A stretch of 19,598 nucleotides of DNA from an uncultured Parabacteroides sp. (GCA_900541965.1 UQLN01000072.1:1-19598), one strand, 5' to 3'. Positions 1-7,101 are shown, counted from the first letter of the stretch. The notes: generated by a model not told the origin, from the letters alone. A program made the numbers and translations.

Positions 1-326
1 TTTTTCTTCGTACAGTGTTCTTTCTCGAACTGGCGTAGCGTGGTGACGCTGAACCTTTCCTTGATGAACTCCCGGACATCGGAAGCCTTGTAATACACTT
101 TTCCGCTGATAGTGAAGTATGGCAACGCACCGATAGCCCGGTAGCGTTGCAGGGTTTTGATGCTTACTTTGAACAGCAGGCACAAGTCTTGATTATCCAA
201 TAGGTTATCATCTTCGGGCAGTACCCTGTCTGCATTGCGTAGTACCCGTACATCTTTGCAGAGTTCTTCCAGTTTGGCATACAGCTTCTGCATCCATCCA
301 CCAAATTCGTCATTGTCTATATACAT
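1..326 (-). CDS. Helix-turn-helix (excisionase/MerR-like) domain protein, C-terminus outside window
   Basis: My reverse-strand translation gives about 108 residues starting MYIDNDEFGGW and running off the left edge. Near residues 45-85 the pattern LLDNQDLCLLFKVS, then TLQRYRAIGALPY, then KVYYKASDVREFI is the usual winged HTH_17 layout: a 'which helix to use' segment, a recognition helix, a short hairpin, then a 'position in the file' helix. Such small proteins are common in Bacteroides integrative elements as excision or transfer regulators; that role is inferred. An in-frame ATG nine codons upstream (base 353) is an equally possible start. It lies downstream of the RteC-like gene on the same strand, which fits an element regulatory module. 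The function of the missing C-terminus cannot be judged. Confidence 0.8.
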   Translation of the reverse strand, partial: MYIDNDEFGGWMQKLYAKLEELCKDVRVLRNADRVLPEDDNLLDNQDLCLLFKVSIKTLQRYRAIGALPYFTISGKVYYKASDVREFIKERFSVTTLRQFEKEHCTKK

Positions 327-455
327 AATTGCTTCATTTTTCAGATTATACATTTTGTTTGTCAATCGATTGATGAAGCAAAGTTCTAAAAACGGATACA
401 AAGAAATTACAGGAGAACTAATGGAGTCCCCTATAAATAAATCATAAGTTGCTGA

Positions 456-1080
456 TTATCTATATCCTTTCTTATCATGTTCATTTTTGATTAGGTTTGC
501 CAGTCCATTAAGAAATTCGGTGAGTTTGCCCGGCTTCCGTTTTATCACGTCCTCATGTTTTTGGTGGCAGTCGCTTATCTTAATGTTAAACAACCATTCA
601 AAACCTTTGGATAAGTCCACTAAATAGGCAGGTTTACCGTTCTGATAAACGATGTCTTTGGAGAGGAATAAGCCGCTTACCACTTCCATGATATTGATAA
701 GGGTTGTTTTGTCGGCGAGGTAGAGAGGGGAAAGGGGCTGTTTATTGATGCGTTGCTGTAGTTGTTCCGGGTATTTGATGCGCCATTCAATAAGGCGTAT
801 TTCAGTGTTCAAAAGTCCTATCGCTTCATCAATTAAATGCAAATAGGGCATTTTTTTCTTGCTCAAACCGTACACGATACGATTTAAGACGGTGTAAACC
901 AAAGGAAAAATAGCGAAGTAAAATACTGTAATCCTGTTCGTTGATACCAAAATCGGCTACATGCGTAGCCAATTCCTCAATAGCTTCTGTAAACTCCGAT
1001 GCAGAAACTTTACGTTGTGAATATTCCGACAATAAGCGGAAAAATCGCTGTTCTAAAATTAGATTCATGTATGTATTCAT
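456..1080 (-). pseudogene. RteC-like regulator, split by a one-base frameshift
   Basis: Two overlapping reverse frames make one protein when a single A is removed from the A7 run at about 852-858. The first frame starts at 1080 (MNTYMNLILEQRFF) and ends in LKSYRVRFEQEK; the second continues with MPYLHLIDEAIGLLN and ends KNEHDKKGYR at 456. The repaired product is about 207 residues. Its C-terminal part (KTTLINIMEVVSGLF, then KGFEWLFNIKIS, then RKPGKLTEFLNGL) has the layout of the RteC family C-terminus, in which RteC of CTnDOT activates excision genes; the match is from memory and moderate. Known RteC proteins are longer, nearer 280 residues, so the N-terminus may also be reduced. Alternatives are a sequencing error in the homopolymer or programmed slippage on A7. 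As read, no intact product is made. Confidence 0.6.
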
Positions 1081-1085
1081 ATAAA

Positions 1086-1122
1086 AAATAAGCCTTAGCG
1101 AGACTTAGGAAAAGGCTTATTT
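1086..1122 (-). terminator. Rho-independent terminator of the cargo operon
   Basis: An 11-bp perfect inverted repeat, AAATAAGCCTT (1086-1096) and its complement (1112-1122), has a 15-nt loop. On the minus strand the second arm runs straight into a T tract (TTATTTTTTAT). It lies 44 bp beyond the stop of the small membrane-protein gene and just before the start of the RteC-like gene, so it separates the two transcription units. Confidence 0.75.
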
Positions 1123-1166
1123 CAATTCATAATATTGTAATCCGCAAGTTGTTGTTTTGGGGGAAT

Positions 1167-1457
1167 TTAGAAAAATAGTTTATAGCAAAGTAATCCCAAT
1201 AAAAATAGCACTAAAAGGCATATTGTAAGAAATATATATATCCTAAACATATATATTTGGTCTGATTGCTCCTTTTCTATGGTTTTTTTACGGATTTCTT
1301 CTATCTTTTCAATGGAAACATTGGATAAATCAGCATTTTTACCTTTGCCTACAAGATATTTGTGATGTTCTTTCATCCTGTCTCTATTCAACTTGCGAAG
1401 CTCACGGTTCTCTTTGTCCCGTTGTAGCATATCATTTATGCAACCTAATGTTCCCAT
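1167..1457 (-). CDS. Small single-pass membrane protein, function unknown
   Basis: A 96-residue protein. Residues about 12-65 are highly charged and probably helical (LQRDKENRELRKLNRDRMKE, later SIEKIEEIRKKTIEKEQS), suggesting a coiled coil. Residues about 70-94 form one strongly hydrophobic segment (YIFLTICLLVLFLLGLLCY), so the protein is likely tail-anchored with its N-terminus in the cytoplasm. There is no signal peptide and I recognise no family. It starts 14 bp after the upstream lipoprotein gene and is the last gene before the terminator at 1086-1122, so it is probably co-transcribed with the three genes upstream. Confidence 0.65.
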   Translation of the reverse strand: MGTLGCINDMLQRDKENRELRKLNRDRMKEHHKYLVGKGKNADLSNVSIEKIEEIRKKTIEKEQSDQIYMFRIYIFLTICLLVLFLLGLLCYKLFF

Positions 1458-1471
1458 TTTCCAGTTAACAT

Positions 1472-1894
1472 TTAATTTCCAAACCTTGATATATCAATTT
1501 CTTTTTGTAGTTCCCTAAAGATACGTTCCAAATCATATCCATGCGGATTGGAAATTTGGAAACATCCGCTTTCTATGGGGCTATTAACCTGAGGAGCAGT
1601 TATCACCGTGTCATTGAAAACGAAAGCGATGTACTTTCCTACACTCTTTGTTGTGGCTTCTCTCCATATAGGCAATTTATCTTGGAGGAAGACACCGGTA
1701 ATGACCGAGTGTCCAAAAGCATCAGTTTCCAAACGTAAAGAATCGAAATCCATAACAGTAAGGAAAGGTGTTTGTGAAAGGCTGTCTGTAGTCTGTGATG
1801 TTACGTAGTACCAGCCGTTTGTCCGGTGAAAGGATTTTGTCTGCATACAAGCTGTCATTAGTAGGCAGAAAAAGAGAATTGTTGAAATCTTCAT
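1472..1894 (-). CDS. Small lipoprotein resembling the SecD/SecDF P1-head domain
   Basis: A 140-residue protein with a short type II signal peptide, MKISTILFFCLLMTAC, with Cys16 as the likely lipidated residue. Residues about 60-125 follow the SecD periplasmic P1-head signature: a strand ending in ITGVF, then WREATTKSVGKYIAFVFNDT, VITAPQVNSPIESG and CFQIS. In SecD the matching segment reads roughly 'T..nvGk.lAIvLDg.v.saP.I...I..G...I.g'. None of SecD's transmembrane helices is present, so this is the soluble domain alone, tethered to a membrane. The resemblance is seen in sequence; what it does is unknown. It sits 16 bp after another lipoprotein gene in the four-gene cargo operon. Confidence 0.75.
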   Translation of the reverse strand: MKISTILFFCLLMTACMQTKSFHRTNGWYYVTSQTTDSLSQTPFLTVMDFDSLRLETDAFGHSVITGVFLQDKLPIWREATTKSVGKYIAFVFNDTVITAPQVNSPIESGCFQISNPHGYDLERIFRELQKEIDISRFGN

Positions 1895-1910
1895 ATCCGC
1901 TATTTTTAGG

Positions 1911-2324
1911 TTAATACATCTTCTCCAACGTCCACACCATCTTATTGGGATTATAGGCTTCCATTACGAGATGTGTTCCTGTGTATTCCATCACTGTCCA
2001 CGGACCTGCTATGTTGTCGAACGTGATGATTTTTCCATTTACTTGATAAGTAAAATCTGTGTTCCACATATATCCGTCTTCTTCGTTCGTCCTTGTATAA
2101 ATGCCTTCTGATTCGTTAGTAAACTGAAGAATGGATTGTTTTGTGTAGTCTATCTCATCTTCGATATTGTACACGGTCATTTGCGCTTGCCAAGTAGTTT
2201 GCTTCAGGGCTTCGGGGGTGAAGACAGAAGTAGGGGCATCATCGTTACTACAATTTGTCAGACATAACATGGCGCAAATAATGAATGTGGAAAGCACCAT
2301 ACATAAAGTAATTTTCTTTTTCAT
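1911..2324 (-). CDS. Small lipoprotein, lipocalin-like beta protein of unknown function
   Basis: A 137-residue protein. The signal peptide MKKKITLCMVLSTFIICAM ends in lipobox LTNC with Cys25 as the probable lipidation site, followed by SNDDAP, a typical start for an exported Bacteroides lipoprotein. The mature part is rich in short beta-strand patterns (TTWQAQMTVYN, SILQFTNESEGIYTRT, FTYQVNGKIITFDN, PWTVMEYTGTHLVMEAYN), like the small lipocalin-type lipoproteins of Bacteroidales. No catalytic residues can be named. It follows the GNAT gene by 30 bp and precedes the SecD-P1-like gene by 16 bp on the same strand, so one transcript is likely. Confidence 0.7.
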   Translation of the reverse strand: MKKKITLCMVLSTFIICAMLCLTNCSNDDAPTSVFTPEALKQTTWQAQMTVYNIEDEIDYTKQSILQFTNESEGIYTRTNEEDGYMWNTDFTYQVNGKIITFDNIAGPWTVMEYTGTHLVMEAYNPNKMVWTLEKMY

Positions 2325-2354
2325 CTTATCTCTATTTTAAGTGATTGACAATAA

Positions 2355-2786
2355 TTATATATTTCTCTTCATAGGGATACTAACAATACCTTTATTAATC
2401 TCTTTTTTACCCACTTTTTTGAAGCCTAAAGATGTATAAAAAGTTTCTGCATAGGTTGAAGAATTAACTGTTATATAAGTAAAATTACAATTGCTCATCA
2501 TATAGTCAAATAACGATTTTCCTATTCCTTGCCGATGATAGTGTGGCAAGACAAAGAAGAGGGATATATGTTGCCTTTCCCGATGTACACCGATTATTCC
2601 TATCAATAAATGATTGTCAAAAGCCCCATATATGTCAAGCGTATTCATCAACGATGTGTCATACACGAAACTTTTAAAGGTTTCAATCCCTTCTTCCGTA
2701 AAATCGTTAATGCCACACTCTATACATACTTGATAGGATAAGTTTATAGCATTTTTATATTCTTCTTTCATTAATTTCCGTATCAT
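2355..2786 (-). CDS. GNAT family N-acetyltransferase
   Basis: A 143-residue protein of normal length for a single GNAT domain. It has the acetyl-CoA pyrophosphate-loop signature HRQGIGKSLFDYM (about residues 84-96) after the strand HISLFFVLPHY, and the C-terminal pattern AETFYTSLGFKKVGK, the usual GNAT motif B region. The family moves an acetyl group from acetyl-CoA to an amine; the substrate here cannot be read from sequence. It is the first gene of a minus-strand operon with two lipoproteins and a small membrane protein, and it is separated from the Crp/Fnr genes upstream by a terminator. Confidence 0.88.
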   Translation of the reverse strand: MIRKLMKEEYKNAINLSYQVCIECGINDFTEEGIETFKSFVYDTSLMNTLDIYGAFDNHLLIGIIGVHRERQHISLFFVLPHYHRQGIGKSLFDYMMSNCNFTYITVNSSTYAETFYTSLGFKKVGKKEINKGIVSIPMKRNI

Positions 2787-2837
2787 ACTAATAGTTTTTA
2801 ATCAATGTGTGCAAAGTAATGAAAGGTGGAGGAAAAA

Positions 2838-2859
2838 GGTCTTGACAATTATCAAGACC
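2838..2859 (-). terminator. Rho-independent terminator after the Crp/Fnr pair
   Basis: A perfect 8-bp stem, GGTCTTGA (2838-2845) and TCAAGACC (2852-2859), with a 6-nt loop. On the minus strand it is followed by TTTTTCC. It lies 27 bp past the stop codon of the downstream Crp/Fnr gene and marks the end of that unit before the GNAT operon. Confidence 0.8.
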
Positions 2860-2886
2860 CCAATATAACAATTGTTAAAAGGTGAG

Positions 2887-3450
2887 TTATATCTCTAACT
2901 TGCGGCGTATGCGGCTAATGGTTTCCGGTGTAACCCCTAAGAATGAAGCGATGCTTTTCAAAGGAACTACTTCTTTCAAGTTAGGACAACGTTCCATCAA
3001 GTTCCTGTATCGTATTTCAGGCGTACAATATGAATCAAGTAATCGTTCATATACCATTTCAAATAGACTCTCTGCCACATGCCTTCCGAATCGTTGAGTT
3101 TTCATATCCGTTTCCCAATATTCAATAATGTCATGACGGGATATTTCATATACAGAACACTCTGTTATGGCTTGAATATTTACTAACGATAAGCCACTTC
3201 TCATTAAAGAAGAATAGTCACATACAAACTCGTTGGTGAAAGCGTATCCAACAATGTGTTCTTCACCCTCTCCATCAATATATGTATATTGGAATGTACC
3301 GTTTTCTACCCATTCGGCAAAACGTGATATTTCATTCTGACGAATAAAGAAATCTTTTTTGTGGTATATACGTTGCTTCCCTTTTTCATGAAATAAATCT
3401 TTTACGAGGGAATAGTCTAAATTGTCGAGGTATGAATTAAAATCTTTCAT
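2887..3450 (-). CDS. Crp/Fnr family transcriptional regulator (second of a tandem pair)
   Basis: A 187-residue protein. Residues about 25-115 form a cyclic-nucleotide-binding-type beta barrel (KKDFFIRQNEISRFAEWVENG, then EEHIVGYAFTNEFVCDYSS). The C-terminal helix-turn-helix is compact: LKSIASFLGVTPETISRIRR at about 163-184. This short form is typical of the Bacteroidetes Crp/Fnr branch. I see neither a four-cysteine Fe-S motif of the Fnr type nor the classic cAMP pocket Arg-Ser pair, so the ligand is unknown. It starts 9 bp after a paralogue with a nearly identical recognition region. The pair probably arose by tandem duplication and may heterodimerise or bind similar sites; that is inferred. 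Confidence 0.9.
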   Translation of the reverse strand: MKDFNSYLDNLDYSLVKDLFHEKGKQRIYHKKDFFIRQNEISRFAEWVENGTFQYTYIDGEGEEHIVGYAFTNEFVCDYSSLMRSGLSLVNIQAITECSVYEISRHDIIEYWETDMKTQRFGRHVAESLFEMVYERLLDSYCTPEIRYRNLMERCPNLKEVVPLKSIASFLGVTPETISRIRRKLEI

Positions 3451-3459
3451 TGTCGTAAG

Positions 3460-4050
3460 CTATTTATTCAGTCCACGGCGTATGCGACTGATTGTTTCCG
3501 GTGTGACTTGCAAGAAAGAGGCAATCTCCTTTAACGTAATGTACTCTTGAATATCGGGGCATCTATTCAATAAGTCAAGATACAGTTCTGCCGTAGTCTT
3601 GCAGTACATATCTATTAATCTATGATACATTAATAAGTATGATTGTTCAATAAGAGTACATTTTACTTGCATGGTTTCTACATTTGTGGCAAAGAATTCC
3701 TCTACTTTTAAATAGGGTATATAACAAATCTTTGTATCGCAAACGGCTTCAATTGTTACTAATGACGGTTGATTAGGCTCTATAAGTGTGCATAAACTTC
3801 CTGTAAACTCTCCGGAGAAAGTATATCCTACTATATGTATATTCCCTTTTTCATCCACACGAGTATATCTCAATAAGCCGTGTTCGATATAAGCTCCCCG
3901 ATGATTCACTTTGCCTTGAATAGTGAATTGTTCACCCTTTTTGAGTTCGATATAAGTACCATGTTCCAAAATGAACTGCTTTAGCTGTTCTAATTTCGAA
4001 TGGTTGGCATATTGTGAGTTAAAATCTTCCATACTATAAACTAATTGCAA
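3460..4050 (-). CDS. Crp/Fnr family transcriptional regulator (first of a tandem pair)
   Basis: A 196-residue protein with a cyclic-nucleotide-binding-like domain (about residues 30-125: YIELKKGEQFTIQGKVNHRG, then NIHIVGYTFSGEFTGSLCTL) and a C-terminal helix-turn-helix, LKEIASFLQVTPETISRIRR, at about 172-193. It differs from its downstream paralogue at few recognition-helix positions but widely in the sensor half. The two are 9 bp apart, so translation is probably coupled. The region upstream (4051-4227) is AT-rich, and I found no convincing -7 TAnnTTTG element in it. As part of the element cargo the pair could regulate host or element genes; no target is visible. Confidence 0.9.
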   Translation of the reverse strand: MQLVYSMEDFNSQYANHSKLEQLKQFILEHGTYIELKKGEQFTIQGKVNHRGAYIEHGLLRYTRVDEKGNIHIVGYTFSGEFTGSLCTLIEPNQPSLVTIEAVCDTKICYIPYLKVEEFFATNVETMQVKCTLIEQSYLLMYHRLIDMYCKTTAELYLDLLNRCPDIQEYITLKEIASFLQVTPETISRIRRGLNK

Positions 4051-4227
4051 TTAAAATATAGAATAACCTCGTGAGTTGTTCTCTTAAAAAGGGAAAATAG
4101 ATTCCTGACTTTATCAAAACATCTTCTCTTTTTTTTAATCTACTTTATTGTGAGTTTAGTTTGTGCTTTTGTATATATATCCAAAACGTACCAAACTAAC
4201 TTTTGTAGCCTGCAAAATATATGTGCT

Positions 4228-4261
4228 GGCGAAAGAAGAAACAATCTTTTTTCTTTTCGCC
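4228..4261 (-). terminator. Hairpin after the DUF1016 gene, possible terminator
   Basis: GGCGAAA-GAA (from 4228) pairs with TTC-TTTTCGCC (to 4261) with one bulged base, directly after the DUF1016 stop codon on the minus strand. The downstream minus-strand sequence has no strong T run, so terminator activity is uncertain. Confidence 0.4.
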
Positions 4262-4265
4262 AATT

Positions 4266-5420
4266 TTAAAGTTTGTAACTCTCATAGTTTGAGGAAGAAA
4301 TGAATACTTTTATTTCTTCTTCTGTTGGAAGTTCTATCCTATACTTTTGCACAAAAATATTTGGGTCTAACCCGGCAGTGGCATACTTAACCAAGGTATC
4401 TCCCTTTTCGGTGCAGAGCAAAATGCCGATAGGTGGGTTATCATCCGGCTGCATCACTTCCGCTTTAAAATAGTTCAGATACATATTTAGTTGCGAAGCG
4501 TACTCATGGCGGAACTTATCTATCTTCAATTCTACAATAACATGGCATTTCAAAATGCGGTGATAGAACACAAGGTCGGCAAAGAAATAATCCTCGTCTA
4601 TCAAGATACGTTTTTGCCGGGCTTCAAAACAGAAGCCATGTCCCATTTCTAACAGGAAGTGTTGCAGGTTGTCAAGAATGGCTTGTTCCAAATCAGTTTC
4701 TGTCACCAATGCACGTTCATTCAACTCTAAGAACTCCAAAGTAACAGGGGTGTTGATAACATCTTTAGGTTGTAATAAGGTTGCTTGTTGCTGGACTAAA
4801 GCGGAGAGGGCTTCTTTGTTTTTGGATAGTCCGCTACGTTCGTAATATAAAGATGCGATTTGTCGCTCCAACTCCTTTACAGACCAGCAGCCACGAATGG
4901 TTTCCATTTCATAGAAAGCACGTTTTACCGGGTTCTCAATTCCCGATATAGTGTTTAAATGGGTGGAAGATAATCTATTGAATAATCTATCAGCCGGAAT
5001 CATCCATGTTTCGGTTTGTGGGTATTCTGTTGATAGTTTCCAAACTCCATTTTCAGATTCGGCGGTCACCAACCGCCGAATTGGTTCAGTGAATTCGGCG
5101 GTCAATGACTGCCGAATTTGAATTTGTGATGCAATGTATTGTGTAACAGGTTCTTTTAGTTGTGGATAAACAAGGTACAACCGTCTAAATTCCCTGAATC
5201 TACGTTCATTCAGACCTTTTGTTTTCAGTCGTTGTTCCAGCTTCTTCAACAGTTGTTCACCGTAGGCGGCACGGTCTTCTCCGTTCTGCTCAAATTCTAC
5301 AATATAGCAACCCATAAGCCAGTTACGGGAAGTAAGGGCAAGGTTTACAGCATGTGCGGCTTGTGCCTGCAACGTGTTCTGTATCGTGCTGATATGTTTT
5401 ACTAATGCTTCAAAGTTCAT
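4266..5420 (-). CDS. PD-(D/E)XK nuclease-family protein, DUF1016/YhcG type
   Basis: A 384-residue protein, full length for the family. The N-terminal DUF1016 region (about 1-100) carries ARNW-like TSRNWLMGCYIVEFEQ and LNERRFREFRRLYLVYP. A second conserved block, GCWSVKELERQIASLYYERSGLSK, lies near 180-205. The C-terminal nuclease-like fold (about 240-360) has Asp282 in ADLVFYH and Glu297-x-Lys299 in IVELKID, matching the D...ExK pattern of PD-(D/E)XK enzymes. Family members are widespread on mobile DNA and suspected to act in nucleic acid restriction or recombination; the role here is not known. Residues 102-125 are a 12-residue repeat encoded by two 36-bp palindromic units (separate entry). 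It lies 25 bp downstream of the integrase gene and is probably co-transcribed with it. Confidence 0.88.
   Translation of the reverse strand: MNFEALVKHISTIQNTLQAQAAHAVNLALTSRNWLMGCYIVEFEQNGEDRAAYGEQLLKKLEQRLKTKGLNERRFREFRRLYLVYPQLKEPVTQYIASQIQIRQSLTAEFTEPIRRLVTAESENGVWKLSTEYPQTETWMIPADRLFNRLSSTHLNTISGIENPVKRAFYEMETIRGCWSVKELERQIASLYYERSGLSKNKEALSALVQQQATLLQPKDVINTPVTLEFLELNERALVTETDLEQAILDNLQHFLLEMGHGFCFEARQKRILIDEDYFFADLVFYHRILKCHVIVELKIDKFRHEYASQLNMYLNYFKAEVMQPDDNPPIGILLCTEKGDTLVKYATAGLDPNIFVQKYRIELPTEEEIKVFISSSNYESYKL
5057..5118 (-). repeat. Two in-frame palindromic repeat units inside the DUF1016 gene
   Basis: Two GC-richer hairpins lie side by side within the coding region. The first, ATTCGGCGGT (5057-5066) with its complement at 5072-5081, is a perfect 10-bp stem. 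The second, AATTCGGCGGTCA (5092-5104) against 5106-5118, has a single G-T mismatch. Read on the coding strand they form direct repeats 36 bp apart, translating to IRQSLTAEFTEP and IRRLVTAESENG. The period is exactly 12 codons, so the frame is kept. Confidence 0.8.
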
Positions 5421-5445
5421 AGTTACAAAGATAAGTCTTTTATGG

Positions 5446-6669
5446 TTAAAACTTTAGTTCGGGCAAGCTGTTTATTGCTTCCTCTTTTAATTTATCCACC
5501 GCACGGGTGTACTTCTCCGTATGCTTTAATCCGCTATGTCCTAAAAGGCTGGCTACGGTTTTGATATTTGCCCCATTATTCAGAATGTTCACGGCAAACG
5601 AATGTCGGGCACAATGCCAGCTTATATGTTTGTCTATCCCAGCTCTCTTTACCCAACGCTTTACTGATTTACAGCAGCTTTCGTATGTAGGTAAATCGAA
5701 TATCAAACAGTTCTTGTCTGCCGGAGCTTCGCCAATAATGGATAATAGACCATCATTCAAGGGAATAACTACACCGCTACTGGCAGAATGCCCCTTGGTC
5801 TTGCTTTGCTCGAACTTCAATAATCGGTTAGCATAGTCCACATTTTTATAAGTAAGGTCTTTTACATCGCAGAAACGCAGCCCACAATACAGACAGAAGA
5901 CAAAAGCCCGTCTGACATTCGGATTTTCATTATCGTAATGGCAAGCTACCAATTTTTGTATTTCTTCGGGAGAAAGCACATCTTTCCGAAGCATTTGACT
6001 ATCTACTTTGCAGGTAACACTTTTGCACGGGTCTTTCAACATTACATCGTGTTCAATCGCATATCGAATAACTTTCTTGAAACGCTGGTAAATGCTTTTA
6101 GCACCCTCACCCACACTTCGGGATTGCAGGTAGGTTACAAACTGCTCCATCATTTCTTTGGTGATAAGTTCCGGTTTGATACTAAACTCATTCATGGGGT
6201 ACTGCTCTTTTAAGAAATCCTTAAAACGGCTAAGCGCAATTTGTACCATGCGAATATCTTTCTTGGTATAACTGTTGATATAAGCTTGGAAATAGTCTAA
6301 GAAATTGACCGTTCTATCTTTTTTCAACCGATACCCCAACATACTTTCCTTAAATTCCTGTTCACGCTCTGCACGTATCTTTGTGGCAAGCTCCAACGTT
6401 TCTTTGTTCTGCTGACGTTCCGCAGGGGTACGGGGCTTATCTATCAGATACAGACTAAGGTTTTCTTTTCGCCTGTTGTGCTTTACTGCAAACTTGGGCT
6501 TGCCTTGCATCTTTCCACTATCATAGTACACTTGATTGCCGTTTTCATCTAATACGGGCTTTTCCTCTCTACCTAAATAATACTCTAAGTAAAGGCTGAT
6601 TCTACCATCCGAGAGCTTATTTTGCTCTAACTTGGGGTTTTCTTTCGTTTTATTTTCTAACTTTGCCAT
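5446..6669 (-). CDS. Tyrosine recombinase / integrase of an integrative element
   Basis: A 407-residue protein with the three-part layout of Bacteroides element integrases: an arm-binding domain (about 1-105, with SDGRISLYLEYYLG), a SAM-like core-binding domain (about 110-215), and the catalytic domain. The catalytic set is complete: Arg265 (YCGLRFCDV), His352 and Arg355 (HCARHSF), His378 (LLGHSG) and Tyr387 (TEKYTR); a Lys near KTKG fits the beta-hairpin lysine. It catalyses site-specific strand exchange between attachment sites. It is the most upstream gene of the minus-strand block and faces into the element, as expected at an element end. Its promoter is at 6753-6782. The family label is sure; the element type is inferred. 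Confidence 0.93.
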   Translation of the reverse strand: MAKLENKTKENPKLEQNKLSDGRISLYLEYYLGREEKPVLDENGNQVYYDSGKMQGKPKFAVKHNRRKENLSLYLIDKPRTPAERQQNKETLELATKIRAEREQEFKESMLGYRLKKDRTVNFLDYFQAYINSYTKKDIRMVQIALSRFKDFLKEQYPMNEFSIKPELITKEMMEQFVTYLQSRSVGEGAKSIYQRFKKVIRYAIEHDVMLKDPCKSVTCKVDSQMLRKDVLSPEEIQKLVACHYDNENPNVRRAFVFCLYCGLRFCDVKDLTYKNVDYANRLLKFEQSKTKGHSASSGVVIPLNDGLLSIIGEAPADKNCLIFDLPTYESCCKSVKRWVKRAGIDKHISWHCARHSFAVNILNNGANIKTVASLLGHSGLKHTEKYTRAVDKLKEEAINSLPELKF

Positions 6670-6752
6670 TGTTTAGAGGTTTTATCCCGATTTAGGTACC
6701 ATAACCGGGTGATTACGCTAAATAGTTGATTTTCTTTTGTTTTCTGATATTG

Positions 6753-6782
6753 CAAAGGTACAAAAGAAAATGATATTTCAAA
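6753..6782 (-). promoter_or_regulatory. Promoter of the integrase gene
   Basis: On the minus strand TTTG (6782-6779), an 18-bp gap and TACCTTTG (6760-6753) match the Bacteroides -33/-7 consensus. This places the start of transcription about 75 bp upstream of the integrase ATG. The spacing is one base short of the usual range. Confidence 0.6.
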
Positions 6783-6934
6783 GTGTACTAAAAGTGTACT
6801 GAATAACAGAAAATGGGCAAAATATGGCAAAAATGGAGAAAATAAGAAGTATGCAAGTTGTTGATAATAAGGTGAATAAATTCTTTTGTTTTCCTATGAT
6901 TTCTATGGTTTGTACCGGGTCTGGGTACTGAAAT

Positions 6935-6970
6935 AAAAGCTAAGTATTGAGCAATCAATTCTTAGCTTTT
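6935..6970 (+). terminator. Orphan rho-independent terminator-like hairpin
   Basis: AAAAGCTAAG (6935-6944) and CTTAGCTTTT (6961-6970) form a perfect 10-bp stem. The loop can itself pair ATTGA (6946-6950) with TCAAT (6955-6959). On the plus strand it runs into TTTTTATTTT. No plus-strand gene lies upstream in the window, so it may end a small RNA, serve as a barrier before the Fic gene, or be left from a gene parted by element insertion. Confidence 0.65.
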
Positions 6971-7040
6971 TATTTTGCCCAAATTTTCCTATATTTTCCC
7001 CCATGTATGTAGAAATAATAAGAAGAAAATAGTTGATTCG

Positions 7041-7072
7041 CTTGGTAAAATGTTATATCAAAAGTATTTTTG
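7041..7072 (+). promoter_or_regulatory. Promoter of the Fic gene
   Basis: CTTG (7041-7044), a 20-bp gap and TATTTTTG (7065-7072) match the Bacteroides -33/-7 consensus at three of four and all fixed positions. The ATG is about 30 bp downstream of the -7 element. Confidence 0.55.
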
Positions 7073-7101
7073 GAAAAACAACAATTTAAAGATAATCTAT
7101 C

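Larger units (their letters stand above)
6670..7064. other. Gene-free region: probable element end and attachment zone
   Basis: No gene is supported here. It holds the integrase promoter; a direct repeat GTGTACT (6784-6790 and 6795-6801, 11-bp step); the related strings GGTACCATAACCGGGTG and TGTACCGGGTCTGGGTACT near 6694 and 6911; TTCTTTTGTTTTC at about 6732 and 6880; AAATAGTTGATT at 6720-6731 and 7027-7038; and an orphan hairpin at 6935-6970. Short repeats beside an integrase gene fit arm-type or core sites, but no att core can be fixed from this window alone. Confidence 0.4.

Noticed and set aside
235..447. 70-codon plus-strand open frame at the left edge
   Set aside because: It overlaps the helix-turn-helix gene in antisense, is low-complexity serine-rich, and has no supporting motif.
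6670..7040. tRNA gene 3' end as the integration site
   Set aside because: No cloverleaf, T-loop GGTTCGA-type sequence or CCA end was found on either strand near the integrase.
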